Shown: positions 1-7,614 of the stretch, in pieces
Layout of the letters: every line of letters begins with the position of its first letter
Numbering within the stretch: the first letter of the stretch is position 1
Assembly: GCA_016206635.1 (NCBI GenBank)
Contig: JACQRF010000076.1
Coordinates: 1 to 25,921 of the forward strand
Source of the DNA: Candidatus Omnitrophota bacterium
Lineage (GTDB): Bacteria > Omnitrophota > Gorgyraeia > 1-14-0-20-64-10 > JACQQZ01
Length of the DNA stretch: 25,921 nt
Direction: 5' to 3'
Program-made: the position numbers and the translations under genes
Notes under the pieces: model-generated
Seen by the model: the letters and a program-made list of their open reading frames with translations, nothing else
Told to the model about the DNA's origin: nothing
Database searches by the model: none

Positions 1-536
1 GTCGTCGGCTCGTCGGCGATCAGCGCGGCCGGGTTGAGGATCGTCGCCATGGCCAGCAGCGCGCGCTGCTGCATGCCGCCGGAGAGCTGGTGCGGGTATC
101 GCCCCAGCAACGCCGCGGGATCGGCCAGGCGCATGGCGGCGAGGGCGGCCGCCGCGCGGGCGCGGGCATCGGTGGGGTGGACGGCCTGATGCGCCAGCAG
201 CGGCTCGCTCAGTTGCTCGCCGATCGTCAGCACGGGGTTGAGGCAGGCGGCCGGATCTTGAAAGACGTAGGCGAGCTGGCGACCCAGGACGGTTCGGAAC
301 GCGTCGTCCGGCATCGTGTGCAGGTCGCGGCCGTGGCAGCGGATCGCCTCGGCGGTCCAACGGGCGGCCGGCGGGAGCAGCCGGCCGATGGCCAGCGCCG
401 TCAGCGTCTTGCCCGCCCCGGACTCGCCAACCAGGGCGACGATCTCGCCCGGTTGAACCGTCAGGTCAACGCCATCCACGACCGCCTGCGTGCCGAACCA
501 GACCCGGAGCCTTTGGATCTCCAGTGCCGGCGTCAT
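1..536 (-). CDS. Oligopeptide/dipeptide ABC transporter ATP-binding protein (OppD/DppD type), 3' end beyond window
   Basis: Cytoplasmic ATPase that would power the peptide-type importer whose permeases are encoded just upstream. The 178 visible codons show a Walker A motif GESGAGKT at residues 37-44, the Q-loop region FQDP near 92-95, an ABC signature LSGGMQQR at 151-158 typical of OppD/DppD, and Walker B plus catalytic Glu in LIADEPT at 172-178. The window edge cuts the gene directly after that; a full OppD has about 320 residues. The ATG at 536-534 overlaps the TGA of the deacetylase gene in an ATGA, so translational coupling is likely. Family assignment is secure; the substrate (oligopeptide, dipeptide or other) cannot be told from sequence. 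Confidence 0.93.
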   Translation of the reverse strand, partial: MTPALEIQRLRVWFGTQAVVDGVDLTVQPGEIVALVGESGAGKTLTALAIGRLLPPAARWTAEAIRCHGRDLHTMPDDAFRTVLGRQLAYVFQDPAACLNPVLTIGEQLSEPLLAHQAVHPTDARARAAAALAAMRLADPAALLGRYPHQLSGGMQQRALLAMATILNPAALIADEPT

Positions 537-1231
537 GAGGGGGCGCGGAGGCGGCGGAAGGTGTTGTAGTAGCCACTGCAGCGGAGCCAAATCGCCGCCG
601 GCGACGCGCTCGAGGCGTGCATGGTGATCCGGCGCAGCGCCCAGCGGTCGATGGGCCACCGCCGCGTGCCGCGGTTGGTCGTGCAGGCCGCGCGGTACCC
701 GGCCTCTTCCGCCAGCCGGCGGGCCTCGGCCGTGTAGCCGCCGCCCGGATAACTCAACCAGTCCACCGGGGCGCCCACCTGGTCTTCCAGGAACCGTTTG
801 GAATCCACCAGCTCCCGGCGCACCTGGTCGCGATCTCTCGACGGGAGGTACGCGTGATACACCGTGTGGCTGCCGATCGTCACGCCATGGCCGTGCAGCG
901 CGCGCAACTGGTCCCGCGTCAGGAACCCCGGCCGCCCGACGTTGTCGGCGATCATGAACACCGCGGCGGGGATGCGGTGCCGGGCCAGCACCGGCAGCGC
1001 CTGCGTGTAGGTGTCCTCGGTGCCGTCGTCGAACGTGACCATGACCGCCCGCGCCGGCAGCCGCCCCCGCCTCTCCAGCCAGGCGGCGAGCGCGTCGGGA
1101 TCCACGGCATGCCAGCGCTGGGCCAGCTGCGCCATCTGCCGCGCGAACACCATCGGGGAAAGCGTGGGCGTGTCCGTGGCCGGGTCAGGATGCACGCGGT
1201 GGTACGTCAGGATCGGGGGGTACCAGATCAT
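533..1231 (-). CDS. Polysaccharide deacetylase family protein (CE4/NodB domain)
   Basis: Predicted metal-dependent N- or O-deacetylase acting on an envelope or extracellular polysaccharide. About 232 residues. The CE4 motifs are visible: TFDDG at 66-70 (catalytic base and metal Asp), SHTVYH at 121-126 (the H-x3-H metal pair) and YPGGG further on. The N-terminus PILTYHRV is typical of PgaB/IcaB-like and glycan-locus deacetylases. No signal peptide or membrane segment is obvious, so it may act in the cytoplasm on a lipid-linked precursor. The open frame continues upstream, but ATG 1231-1229 is the natural start: it forms an ATGA overlap with the methyltransferase stop. It sits between a methyltransferase and the transporter ATPase, an unusual place for a glycan enzyme. 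Confidence 0.88.
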   Translation of the reverse strand: MIWYPPILTYHRVHPDPATDTPTLSPMVFARQMAQLAQRWHAVDPDALAAWLERRGRLPARAVMVTFDDGTEDTYTQALPVLARHRIPAAVFMIADNVGRPGFLTRDQLRALHGHGVTIGSHTVYHAYLPSRDRDQVRRELVDSKRFLEDQVGAPVDWLSYPGGGYTAEARRLAEEAGYRAACTTNRGTRRWPIDRWALRRITMHASSASPAAIWLRCSGYYNTFRRLRAPS

Positions 1232-2037
1232 GCGGTGCGCTTTCGGCCGGACACCAGCAGGTACCGGCCGCTGCCGCCGCACCGGTCGTGCGAGGCGATC
1301 TCGGTGCGAAACAATAGCTCTTGGCCCTCGGCGTCCAGGTGATCCGGGTTGACCCCCATCCAGGAGAAAAAGCCGATGGGGGTGATCGCGATCAAGTCGA
1401 CCGGGAGCGTGCCATAGAGGGCGGTGAGATCGGCGCGGTCCTGCCAGTTGTAGTACGAGCCGTTCACGGTACCTTCCGAAGACGACAGCAGGCGTCGGAC
1501 GCCGCCCCAATCTCGCTGCCGGAACGCTTCGAGCAGATAGTAACCGGTGGGACGGTGGGAAATGAACAACAGCCCGCCCGGTTTCAGGATTCGGATGAGA
1601 TGTTCCAGCAGCGCGCGGTAGTTCGGCCGCTGGTACAACACCTCCGTGCAGACCACGGCGTCGAAGACTTCCGGCGGATGGGCCGGGAGCCACCGGCTGA
1701 GATCGGCCCGAACGCACCGGAGCGAGACGCCCGCGGCCTTGGCATGCCGACGGGCCCGTCGGAGGGCCAGGTCGGAGGTGTCCACGCCTGTCAGGTCATG
1801 GCCGGCCACGGCGAGCGGGATGGCCAGGCGTCCGGTTTGGCAACCGGCGTCAAGGATCCGGAGCGGGTGGCCCGGGCCGTGGGCGCCGATCGTCTCGGCG
1901 ATCTGGTGGAGATACAGCTTGGCGAAGTAGCGCTCGCCGGCGTTCTCGTACATGTCATAGTACGTGGGGCTATCGCGCAGGATGGCGCGGCGGAGCTTGC
2001 CGGCCACCCGTTGCCAGCGCGGCGCTGGCGCGGTCAC
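1228..2037 (-). CDS. Class I SAM-dependent methyltransferase
   Basis: About 269 residues. It shows motif I ILDAGCQTG at 61-69 and the acidic SAM-ribose motif GVDTSD shortly after, followed by a motif like DAVVCTEVLYQ and LKPGGLLFISH, all typical of the class I Methyltransf_11/25 fold. The substrate is unknown. Placement directly before a polysaccharide deacetylase suggests a glycan or lipid-linked sugar, which is inference. The open frame runs on upstream inside the permease gene. I choose GTG 2037-2035 because it overlaps the permease TGA in a GTGA and leaves a normal-sized methyltransferase. A shorter start cannot be excluded. Confidence 0.87.
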   Translation of the reverse strand: MTAPAPRWQRVAGKLRRAILRDSPTYYDMYENAGERYFAKLYLHQIAETIGAHGPGHPLRILDAGCQTGRLAIPLAVAGHDLTGVDTSDLALRRARRHAKAAGVSLRCVRADLSRWLPAHPPEVFDAVVCTEVLYQRPNYRALLEHLIRILKPGGLLFISHRPTGYYLLEAFRQRDWGGVRRLLSSSEGTVNGSYYNWQDRADLTALYGTLPVDLIAITPIGFFSWMGVNPDHLDAEGQELLFRTEIASHDRCGGSGRYLLVSGRKRTA

Positions 2038-2885
2038 GGTCGGCGCCCTCCGGCGGCGCGGAGCCCCTCGCCGACAAGATGGCACCCGAGCGTCACGGCC
2101 AGCAGCGCGGCGCCCGGCGCCAGCGTCAGCCACCAGGCGACCCCGAGCGTGGCCTTCCCTTCCGCGAGCATGTTGCCCCAGCTGGGCGTCGGCGGCTGGA
2201 TGCCGAGCCCCAGGAAGCTTAAGCCGGATTCGATGAGAATGGCGCCGGCCATGCCGAACGTGATGTTGACGACGATGGGCGCCAGCGCGTTGGGCAGCAG
2301 ATGCGCGCGGATGATCCAGGCGGGCGAGGCGCCGGCCAGCCGGGCGGCCAGGATGAATTCCCGCGACTTGAGGCTCAGCACTTCCGCGCGCATGAGGCGG
2401 GCGATCCCCATCCAGTTGGTCAGGCCGATCACAATCATGATGTTCAGGAGGCTCGGGGCCAGGAAGGCGACGACGGCCAGGATCAGGAACAGCGTCGGGA
2501 AACAGAACATGATGTCCGCGAACCGCATCGCCGCGGCATCCACCCACCCGCCGGCGTAGCCGGCCGCCGCCCCGACGGCGATGCCGACGAGCGTGGCGAT
2601 CCCGACGGCGACCAGGCCGACCGACAGCGAGACCCGCGCGCCATAGAGCAGGCGGCTGGCGACATCGCGCCCGAGCTGGTCGGTGCCCAACCAATGGTTG
2701 CCGGACGGCGGCAACAGGGCCTCCTCCAAATGAATGGCGGTGGGGTCAGCTGGGGTGAGCCACGGCGCCAACAACCCAGCCGCCGTCACCACTCCCAATA
2801 GCAGTAATCCCCAGCGCGTTTGGTGGTGTCGTAGCCGGGGTAGGCTCGCGGCAGGACCCGTGGCTACGCTATTAAGATCGTTCAT
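2034..2885 (-). CDS. Oligopeptide ABC transporter permease (OppC/DppC type)
   Basis: Inner-membrane permease of the binding-protein-dependent family. 283 residues with an N-terminal membrane segment (LLLLGVVTAAGLLAPWL), an OppC-specific N-terminal domain containing HWLGTDQLGRDVASRLLYGAR, then five further hydrophobic segments. The EAA-type loop contacting the ATPase reads SREFILAARLAGASPAWII followed by HLLPNALAPIVV. The start overlaps the 3' end of the OppB-type gene by 14 bases. The N-terminal coding sequence contains an imperfect inverted repeat at 2831-2867, so the first 25 or so residues may be atypical. Family assignment is secure; substrate unknown. Confidence 0.93.
   Translation of the reverse strand: MNDLNSVATGPAASLPRLRHHQTRWGLLLLGVVTAAGLLAPWLTPADPTAIHLEEALLPPSGNHWLGTDQLGRDVASRLLYGARVSLSVGLVAVGIATLVGIAVGAAAGYAGGWVDAAAMRFADIMFCFPTLFLILAVVAFLAPSLLNIMIVIGLTNWMGIARLMRAEVLSLKSREFILAARLAGASPAWIIRAHLLPNALAPIVVNITFGMAGAILIESGLSFLGLGIQPPTPSWGNMLAEGKATLGVAWWLTLAPGAALLAVTLGCHLVGEGLRAAGGRRP
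2831..2867. repeat. Imperfect inverted repeat in the 5' end of the OppC-type gene
   Basis: GTAGCC followed by a G run is mirrored 20-odd bases later by a C run followed by GGCTAC. It falls within the first codons of the permease, before the first membrane segment, where extra residues would be tolerated. It is much weaker than the other palindromes in the window and may be chance. Confidence 0.35.
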
Positions 2886-3849
2886 ATCGTACTCTGGGAT
2901 CCGCCATCGCGTAGGCCAGATCCGCCAGCAGGTTGCCGGCCAATGTCAGCCCCGCCCCCATCACCACCAGGCCCATGATGACCGGGTAGTCGCGGCCCAT
3001 CACCGCTTCGTAGAACAACCGGCCCAGCCCGGGGATGCCGAACACCGATTCCAGGATGACGCTGCCGCCGAGCAGCGCCGGGAGGGCGAATCCGAGCAGC
3101 GTGATGAGCGGCAGCAATGCGTTGCGCAGCGCGTGCCGGTACAGCACCCGCCGCGGCGGCAGGCCGTTGGCGCGGGCGGTCCGGATGTAGTCGTGCTGCA
3201 GCACATCAACGACGCTGGATCGGAGATATCGCGCGTAGACCGCGATGTCGCCGATGGCGAGGATCAGCACCGGCAGCGCCAGGTGGCGCCCGACATCGAG
3301 CCATTGCCGCCACGCCGGCCACCGGTCGGCCAGCAATGCGTGCAGCCCGGACACCGGTACCCACCGCAGCTCGACGCCGAACCACCCGAGGGCCAACAGC
3401 GCTAGCCAGAAGGTCGGCGCCGAGAACGCGATGAGCAGCAGCGTCGTGACCCCGCGATCCAGCCGGCTGCCGGCGCGCGCCGCGGTTGCGACCCCCAGCG
3501 GGATGGCGACCAGGAGCGTGAGCAGCAGCGCGCACAGATTGATGCCGAGGGTGACCGGGATGCGCTCGGTGATCTTGGTCGCGACCGGCCGGCCGTCGTG
3601 GAACGACGCGCCGAAATCGCCGCGCGCCAGGCGTCTGACCCACCGGCTGTACTGGACCGGCAGCGGGTCATCGAGACCGTACAGCTGGTTCAGCCGCGCG
3701 CGGGCCTCGAGCGACACCTTGACGTTCAGGTCGGTGACGACGTCGGTCGGCTTGCCGGGGGCCAGGTGCATGACGAAAAAACTGATCAGCGTGATCCCGA
3801 TCAGCACCGGGATCAACCCCATCACCCGATGAATTAGGTAACGCGTCAT
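2872..3849 (-). CDS. Oligopeptide ABC transporter permease (OppB/DppB type)
   Basis: 325-residue inner-membrane permease. The N-terminus RYLIHRVMGLIPVLIGI begins the typical OppB/DppB first helix and FFVMHLAPGKP is the conserved periplasmic start. LYGLDDPLPVQYSRW and GDFGASF follow, as usual for the family, then a set of membrane helices. The EAA loop is DYIRTARANGLPPRRVLYRH followed by ALRNALLPLIT. The ATG overlaps the stop of the NYN-domain gene in an ATGA. That is odd, because the expected upstream neighbour, the binding protein, lies 1.8 kb away across two unrelated genes. The near-consensus promoter at 4541-4568 could serve this gene and those downstream. Confidence 0.95.
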   Translation of the reverse strand: MTRYLIHRVMGLIPVLIGITLISFFVMHLAPGKPTDVVTDLNVKVSLEARARLNQLYGLDDPLPVQYSRWVRRLARGDFGASFHDGRPVATKITERIPVTLGINLCALLLTLLVAIPLGVATAARAGSRLDRGVTTLLLIAFSAPTFWLALLALGWFGVELRWVPVSGLHALLADRWPAWRQWLDVGRHLALPVLILAIGDIAVYARYLRSSVVDVLQHDYIRTARANGLPPRRVLYRHALRNALLPLITLLGFALPALLGGSVILESVFGIPGLGRLFYEAVMGRDYPVIMGLVVMGAGLTLAGNLLADLAYAMADPRVRYERS

Positions 3850-4481
3850 TCCCGTTCTTGCCTAAGCCGATAATCCCGACGATCCAAACACGAATCGTAG
3901 AGAGCCCGATCGATTCGAATCCAGTCGGTCTTTTCAATACCTCGACGGTTCCGCGTGGTAGGGCTGAATGGGAATGCACACGCGATCTTAAGCCACCGGT
4001 GTTGTTCTTGAGCGATTAGCCGCACTTCTTCGGCGACCTCAGAGAAGTCCTGATCTTGGCTGAACACGAGGGTCACATCGTACTCTTTGCGGTGCGCCAG
4101 CCTGATGACGTCCAGCGCAATGCGAACATCAATGCCCTTTTCTTCGCCGGTCAAAAAGGTGTGTTTCGTCCCGTCGGATAATCGTGCTGTTTTATTGCGA
4201 TAGCGGAGCGTCCGGCTGAAGAGCTGTACACTCTGGCGGCCCATGACAGCCAGCTTGGCGGACCAGAAATGGTGCCAGAATGCGTTGTCGGTTGCGGCAG
4301 GAATGCCGGTATAAAACCTCGTCTGGACGAGTTTCCAGCCTTGATTGCGGCAGACAGCCCCAGCCAAGGCGACGATATCATAATTAGGGTGACTATATCC
4401 GAATGACTCACGGACGGCGTGAAAAAGATTCTGGCCGTCAATGAATGCTACGCAGCGCTTGACGAGAGGTTCGTTCGGCAT
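3846..4481 (-). CDS. NYN-domain (LabA/DUF88-like, PIN-fold) protein, putative ribonuclease
   Basis: Starting at ATG 4481 the product has about 211 residues. Family hallmarks are CVAFIDGQNLF near the N-terminus (first acidic residue), KGIDVRIALDVIRLA in the middle and LVFSQDQDFSEVAEEV (the S-x-D-x-DF acidic motif). These acidic residues form the metal site in PIN/NYN nucleases, so RNA cleavage is plausible but unproven here. A longer frame using TTG 4541 exists, but that codon lies at the -10 box of the predicted promoter and would translate through a terminator hairpin, so I prefer ATG 4481. The stop overlaps the permease start in an ATGA. Base composition is lower in GC than the flanking operon, suggesting a separate origin. 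Confidence 0.85.
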   Translation of the reverse strand: MPNEPLVKRCVAFIDGQNLFHAVRESFGYSHPNYDIVALAGAVCRNQGWKLVQTRFYTGIPAATDNAFWHHFWSAKLAVMGRQSVQLFSRTLRYRNKTARLSDGTKHTFLTGEEKGIDVRIALDVIRLAHRKEYDVTLVFSQDQDFSEVAEEVRLIAQEQHRWLKIACAFPFSPTTRNRRGIEKTDWIRIDRALYDSCLDRRDYRLRQERE

Positions 4482-4524
4482 AAAAAATAACCCCGCCCGA
4501 GGCCTTTCGGCATATCGAGCGGGG
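4482..4524 (-). terminator. Intrinsic terminator-like hairpin directly before the NYN start codon
   Basis: Minus-strand stem CCCCGCTCGA / TCGGGCGGGG with an internal GCC-GAAA-GGC mini-stem, then TTATTTTTT at 4490-4482. The stem strength and U-tract fit a Rho-independent terminator. It could end the transcript from the upstream membrane-protein gene, whose stop is at 4582-4584, or attenuate the promoter at 4541-4568. The last U of the tract directly abuts the ATG at 4481. Confidence 0.7.
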
Positions 4525-4534
4525 AGCAATTCCC
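4482..4534 (-). ncRNA. Candidate small RNA or attenuator leader between the promoter and the NYN gene
   Basis: From the predicted transcription start near 4534 the transcript would carry about ten bases, then a hairpin at 4491-4524. The outer stem has ten pairs (nine Watson-Crick plus one G-U), there is a small internal loop, and the inner stem GCC/GGC is closed by a GAAA tetraloop. The run TTATTTTTT follows and the NYN ATG comes immediately after. This is the layout of a roughly 50-nt RNA ending at an intrinsic terminator, or of an attenuator. The only G-rich stretch that could act as a ribosome binding site lies in the 3' arm of the stem. Seen from sequence only; no family recognised. Confidence 0.5.
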
Positions 4535-4540
4535 ATTCCA

Positions 4541-4568
4541 ATTATACCTCATTAAGCATCTTTGGCAA
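4541..4568 (-). promoter_or_regulatory. Near-consensus sigma-70-type promoter upstream of the NYN/opp genes
   Basis: On the minus strand TTGCCA (4568-4563, 5 of 6 matches to TTGACA) is separated by 16 bases from a perfect TATAAT (4546-4541). It sits in the short gap after the stop of the membrane-protein gene and points towards the NYN gene and the permeases. In a GC-rich genome this match is unlikely to be accidental. The predicted transcription start is near 4534. Confidence 0.65.
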
Positions 4569-4581
4569 GAGGCGCGTTGCA

Positions 4582-5622
4582 TTAATGTTTTTCGGCATCC
4601 TCGGCCTTGCCGGCACTCGCAGTTTCTGTTGCCTTGGTCAATGAGATATCTGTGATATATACAACTGCCAGTCCGTTACTGCTACCTTGCGAAACAAGAA
4701 AGAAGGTGTGCAGCCCCGGTTCGTCAATGACGATTGTTTTGGAATAAGGTTCCCATTGCGGGCCTATCTGGGGTTGTTTGGATTCGTGCCCTTTGCCTAC
4801 TTCTGGAAAGAAATAGACGCCAGAGCCTTCCCAATTATCTGCCGTAGAAAATATCAGCGCGTTTTCTGGAAGGCTGTAAGGAGCTTTCGCCCAGAACGAG
4901 AGCCGGTATGCACCTTTTTCTACCACCTTGATATATTGTTCCATGACGCCAATGCTGTGGGGTTGCTGAGCCGACTCATGTACGATCTTCAGCGCTTTCC
5001 CGATCTCTGTTTCTTCAACCGACACGGCAACGCTCGCATTAGAGAAATTCATCCATCGGATCTTCATCCCAGGATACAAAACGTTCAATATATCAGAGCG
5101 CAATCCATGCCCCCAGCCACTTGAGGCGCTAGATAGCGGGATGGCAAAATCCCCATTACTGATGAGGTTTCCACGTAATTGTTGCTTGACGATGGTGCTG
5201 ATAGATTCGAGCCACTCCGTTTGATCGGATTTCTTATCTTCCCCCAACTCTATCTTCGCGCCTTCAGGTGATCCGCCCGGCGGGTTTGGGGAGGTCAACT
5301 TAACCCAAGAACCCGTCCAGCCCATTGAAACCGACGTACTTTCGAGAAATTTTCTTTTTAACCCTTCTCGAACGGAACCTGATCCAAGCGCGAGCACCAG
5401 AAGCCATAGAACTACAGGGAAAATAGAGTAAGTGTTCCGACGGCTACCTCCCAAGACTCTCATTAAGAGAAATGTTAATCCTACAATTGCGATTAACCAC
5501 AGAAATGGCGCATGCAAACGTAGCTGAATTGGTAACGCTATTACAAATACAATCAACAATTGTTTCAACGTAGGTTTGGTTCTCAGGATCTTGAAAAGAT
5601 TAAAACTCATAGCGGTGCTCAT
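4582..5622 (-). CDS. Membrane-anchored protein with C-terminal jelly-roll/carbohydrate-binding-like domain, unknown function
   Basis: About 346 residues from ATG 5622, or 342 from ATG 5610. Three hydrophobic segments lie near 19-34, 38-57 and 65-80, followed by a soluble region. From about residue 146 the pattern resembles CBM4/9-type beta-sandwiches: NLISNGDF, then ALKIVHES, YIKVVEKGAYRLSFWAKA, WEPYSKTIVI and VVYITDISLTK. Such folds often bind sugars, but no binding residues can be assigned. The start lies inside the end of the binding-protein gene (11-23 bases overlap). Composition is distinctly less GC-rich than its neighbours; for example, 28 of 60 bases are G or C in 5401-5460. I do not recognise the family as a whole; a role at the cell envelope is inference. 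Confidence 0.75.
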   Translation of the reverse strand: MSTAMSFNLFKILRTKPTLKQLLIVFVIALPIQLRLHAPFLWLIAIVGLTFLLMRVLGGSRRNTYSIFPVVLWLLVLALGSGSVREGLKRKFLESTSVSMGWTGSWVKLTSPNPPGGSPEGAKIELGEDKKSDQTEWLESISTIVKQQLRGNLISNGDFAIPLSSASSGWGHGLRSDILNVLYPGMKIRWMNFSNASVAVSVEETEIGKALKIVHESAQQPHSIGVMEQYIKVVEKGAYRLSFWAKAPYSLPENALIFSTADNWEGSGVYFFPEVGKGHESKQPQIGPQWEPYSKTIVIDEPGLHTFFLVSQGSSNGLAVVYITDISLTKATETASAGKAEDAEKH

Positions 5623-7186
5623 GGCGGGGGACGTACCACTCCACGAGGTTATGCTGGAAGCCGGCGGGGGTGACCTCGATGTTCCGGATCCGGCGGTGGA
5701 TGATCGGCAGCGCGTCGGCGACGTAGAGGAAGCAAACCGGCTGCTCGTGGTACAGGATTCGCTGGAGCTCGTGGTAGATGGCGGCGCGTTGGGTCTGATC
5801 GAATGTCTGGCGGCCGTCTTCGAGCAGCCGGTCCACGACCGGGTTGGCGTAGCCGATGAAGTTGAACTCTCCCGGCTTCGTCTTGGATGAGTGCCAGATG
5901 TCGTACGGGTCCGGCTCCGGCGAAAGGCCCCAGCCCATTAAGATCGCCTCAAACCGGCGCGGGTGAATGAAGTGCGCCAGCAGCGACGACCACTCGACGA
6001 CGCGGACCTGTACGCGGATGCCGATGGCTTTCAGCCGCTGCTGGATGATCTGCGCCGTCAATTCCCGCGTCAGGTTCTGGTTGGTCAAGATCGTGAACGC
6101 GAACGGCCGGCCGTCGCGGTCCAGCCAGCCGTCGCCGTCGGTGTCGCGCCAGCCGGCCTCCGCCAGCAGCGCCCGGGCCCGCGCCGGGTCGTACGGGGCC
6201 GCCGCCACGGCCGGATCGAACGCCCACGAGTCGGGCAGGAACGGGCCGGTGGCGACCTGGCCGAGTCCGAGCAGCGCCCCCTGGACGATTTCGCGCTTGT
6301 CGATCGCCAGATTGAGCGCTTGCCGGACCCCGGGGTCTTGGAACAATGGATGCCGAAGGTTGTATCCCAGGTAGGTGTAGCCGAAGCTCGGATACCGCGC
6401 CCGCTGGTAATGGGCGGCGAAGAACGGCGTGTTCGTTTGCCGCTGGTATTGGAGCGGCGTCAACGAGGCGAGATCCACGCCTTCCGTTTGCAGTTCCAGG
6501 AACGTCGTGGCTTCGTCAGGAATAATCCGCTCGATCCAGCCGCGAATCGCCGGCGCCCCCGCGAAGTAATCGGGATTGGCGTCGAGCTCGATGAGTTCGG
6601 CGGACCGCCACCGGCGGAACCGGTACGGACCGGTGCCGACTGGCTGCCGGGCAAACGGGGTCGTGTGCAAGTCCTGTCCTTGGAGGAGGTGGCGCGGCAT
6701 AATCCACATGGTCCAGCTTGCCAGACCCGGGGCGAACGGCTCCGCGTAGGTGATCTCGAGGGTCCACGGATCGAGGATCCGTAGCGCGCGGATCCGCTCG
6801 AAGTCGCCGCGATACGGCGTGCGCACGGCCGGGTTGATGAGGGCGTCGTACGTGAAGCGGACATCGTCGGCGGTAAACGGCGCCCCATCGTGCCATCGGA
6901 CGTCCCGCCGCAGGTGGAACCGGAGCGTCAGGCCGCGGTCGAGCGCCTCCCACCGTTCGGCCAGGTCGCCGGCCAGTTGCAGCGTCTTGTCATATTTGAC
7001 GAGCCCGTTGAACAGGAGACTGCAGATGCCGTGGGAGGCGCTGTCCGCCGCCACGATCGGCACGAGCGTGCTCGGCTCGCCGATGGAGGCCGTTACGACG
7101 GCATCCCCCGCGTCCGTCAGGCCGGCGGCGCTCGCCGGGGTGTGCCACGCCAGCGCGATCACGATCGCCGCGGCGGGGAGGCGCAT
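5600..7186 (-). CDS. Periplasmic peptide-binding protein of an ABC importer (SBP_bac_5, OppA/DppA type)
   Basis: 528 residues. A signal peptide is visible (hydrophobic core AAAIVIALAW, cleavage expected after TPASA near residue 20). No lipobox cysteine is seen, so it is likely soluble in the periplasm. Family features include LVPIVAADSASHGICSLLFNGLVKYD, RWHDGAPFTADDVRFTYD, PVGTGPYRF, PDYFAG and RQALNLAIDKREIV, in the expected order. Length is normal. It lies six bases after secG and would serve the OppB/C/D-type proteins encoded further along the same strand, from which it is separated by two unrelated genes. Ligand unknown: members bind peptides, nickel, opines or sugars. Confidence 0.93.
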   Translation of the reverse strand: MRLPAAAIVIALAWHTPASAAGLTDAGDAVVTASIGEPSTLVPIVAADSASHGICSLLFNGLVKYDKTLQLAGDLAERWEALDRGLTLRFHLRRDVRWHDGAPFTADDVRFTYDALINPAVRTPYRGDFERIRALRILDPWTLEITYAEPFAPGLASWTMWIMPRHLLQGQDLHTTPFARQPVGTGPYRFRRWRSAELIELDANPDYFAGAPAIRGWIERIIPDEATTFLELQTEGVDLASLTPLQYQRQTNTPFFAAHYQRARYPSFGYTYLGYNLRHPLFQDPGVRQALNLAIDKREIVQGALLGLGQVATGPFLPDSWAFDPAVAAAPYDPARARALLAEAGWRDTDGDGWLDRDGRPFAFTILTNQNLTRELTAQIIQQRLKAIGIRVQVRVVEWSSLLAHFIHPRRFEAILMGWGLSPEPDPYDIWHSSKTKPGEFNFIGYANPVVDRLLEDGRQTFDQTQRAAIYHELQRILYHEQPVCFLYVADALPIIHRRIRNIEVTPAGFQHNLVEWYVPRHEHRYEF

Positions 7187-7192
7187 GGTCGG

Positions 7193-7597
7193 TTAGGGCG
7201 TTGTCGCGGGGGGCTCGGCCGCCGGCGGCGGCTCGGCGGGGGCCGCGCCGGGTTCCGACACCGGCGGCGCCTGCGGCACGGGCGCAACGGCTGGTGGGGT
7301 CACCGAGGTGTCCGTTCTTGACTCGGTGGCGGCGGGTTTGGACGACCTCGGCTGTTGCATCAGCGAGCGTCCTTGCCGGGCGGACAGCACCGCCAGCCCG
7401 ATGGACGTGCAAAGGAAGATGACCGCGCAGACGGTCGTGGCCTTCGTCAGGTACGTGGAGGCGCGCGTGCCGAGCGCGTTGGACGACCCACCGCCGAACA
7501 TATCGGCCAGCCCGCCGCCGCGCCCGGCCTGGAGCAGGATGACGGCGATCAGGATCAGCGAGACCATCAAATGGACCAGCAAAATGGCAATGTACAT
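7193..7597 (-). CDS. secG: Preprotein translocase subunit SecG
   Basis: Small accessory subunit of the SecYEG channel in the inner membrane. 134 residues with two membrane helices: LLVHLMVSLILIAVILLQ near the N-terminus and TVCAVIFLCTSIGLAVL at about 54-70. The family hallmark between them is QAGRGGGLADMFGGGSS. The C-terminal third is a Pro/Ala-rich tail, longer than in E. coli SecG but common in other phyla. GGGGAG lies a few bases upstream of the ATG as a ribosome binding site, and the gap to tpiA is 17 bases. Position next to tpiA is the usual one for secG in many bacteria. Confidence 0.96.
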   Translation of the reverse strand: MYIAILLVHLMVSLILIAVILLQAGRGGGLADMFGGGSSNALGTRASTYLTKATTVCAVIFLCTSIGLAVLSARQGRSLMQQPRSSKPAATESRTDTSVTPPAVAPVPQAPPVSEPGAAPAEPPPAAEPPATTP

Positions 7598-7614
7598 GCG
7601 CTCCCCTTGTTCGG

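Noticed and set aside
7193..7350. Possible frameshift giving the Pro/Ala-rich tail of SecG
   Set aside because: Such tails are common in SecG outside the proteobacteria and the frame ends cleanly before the next gene.
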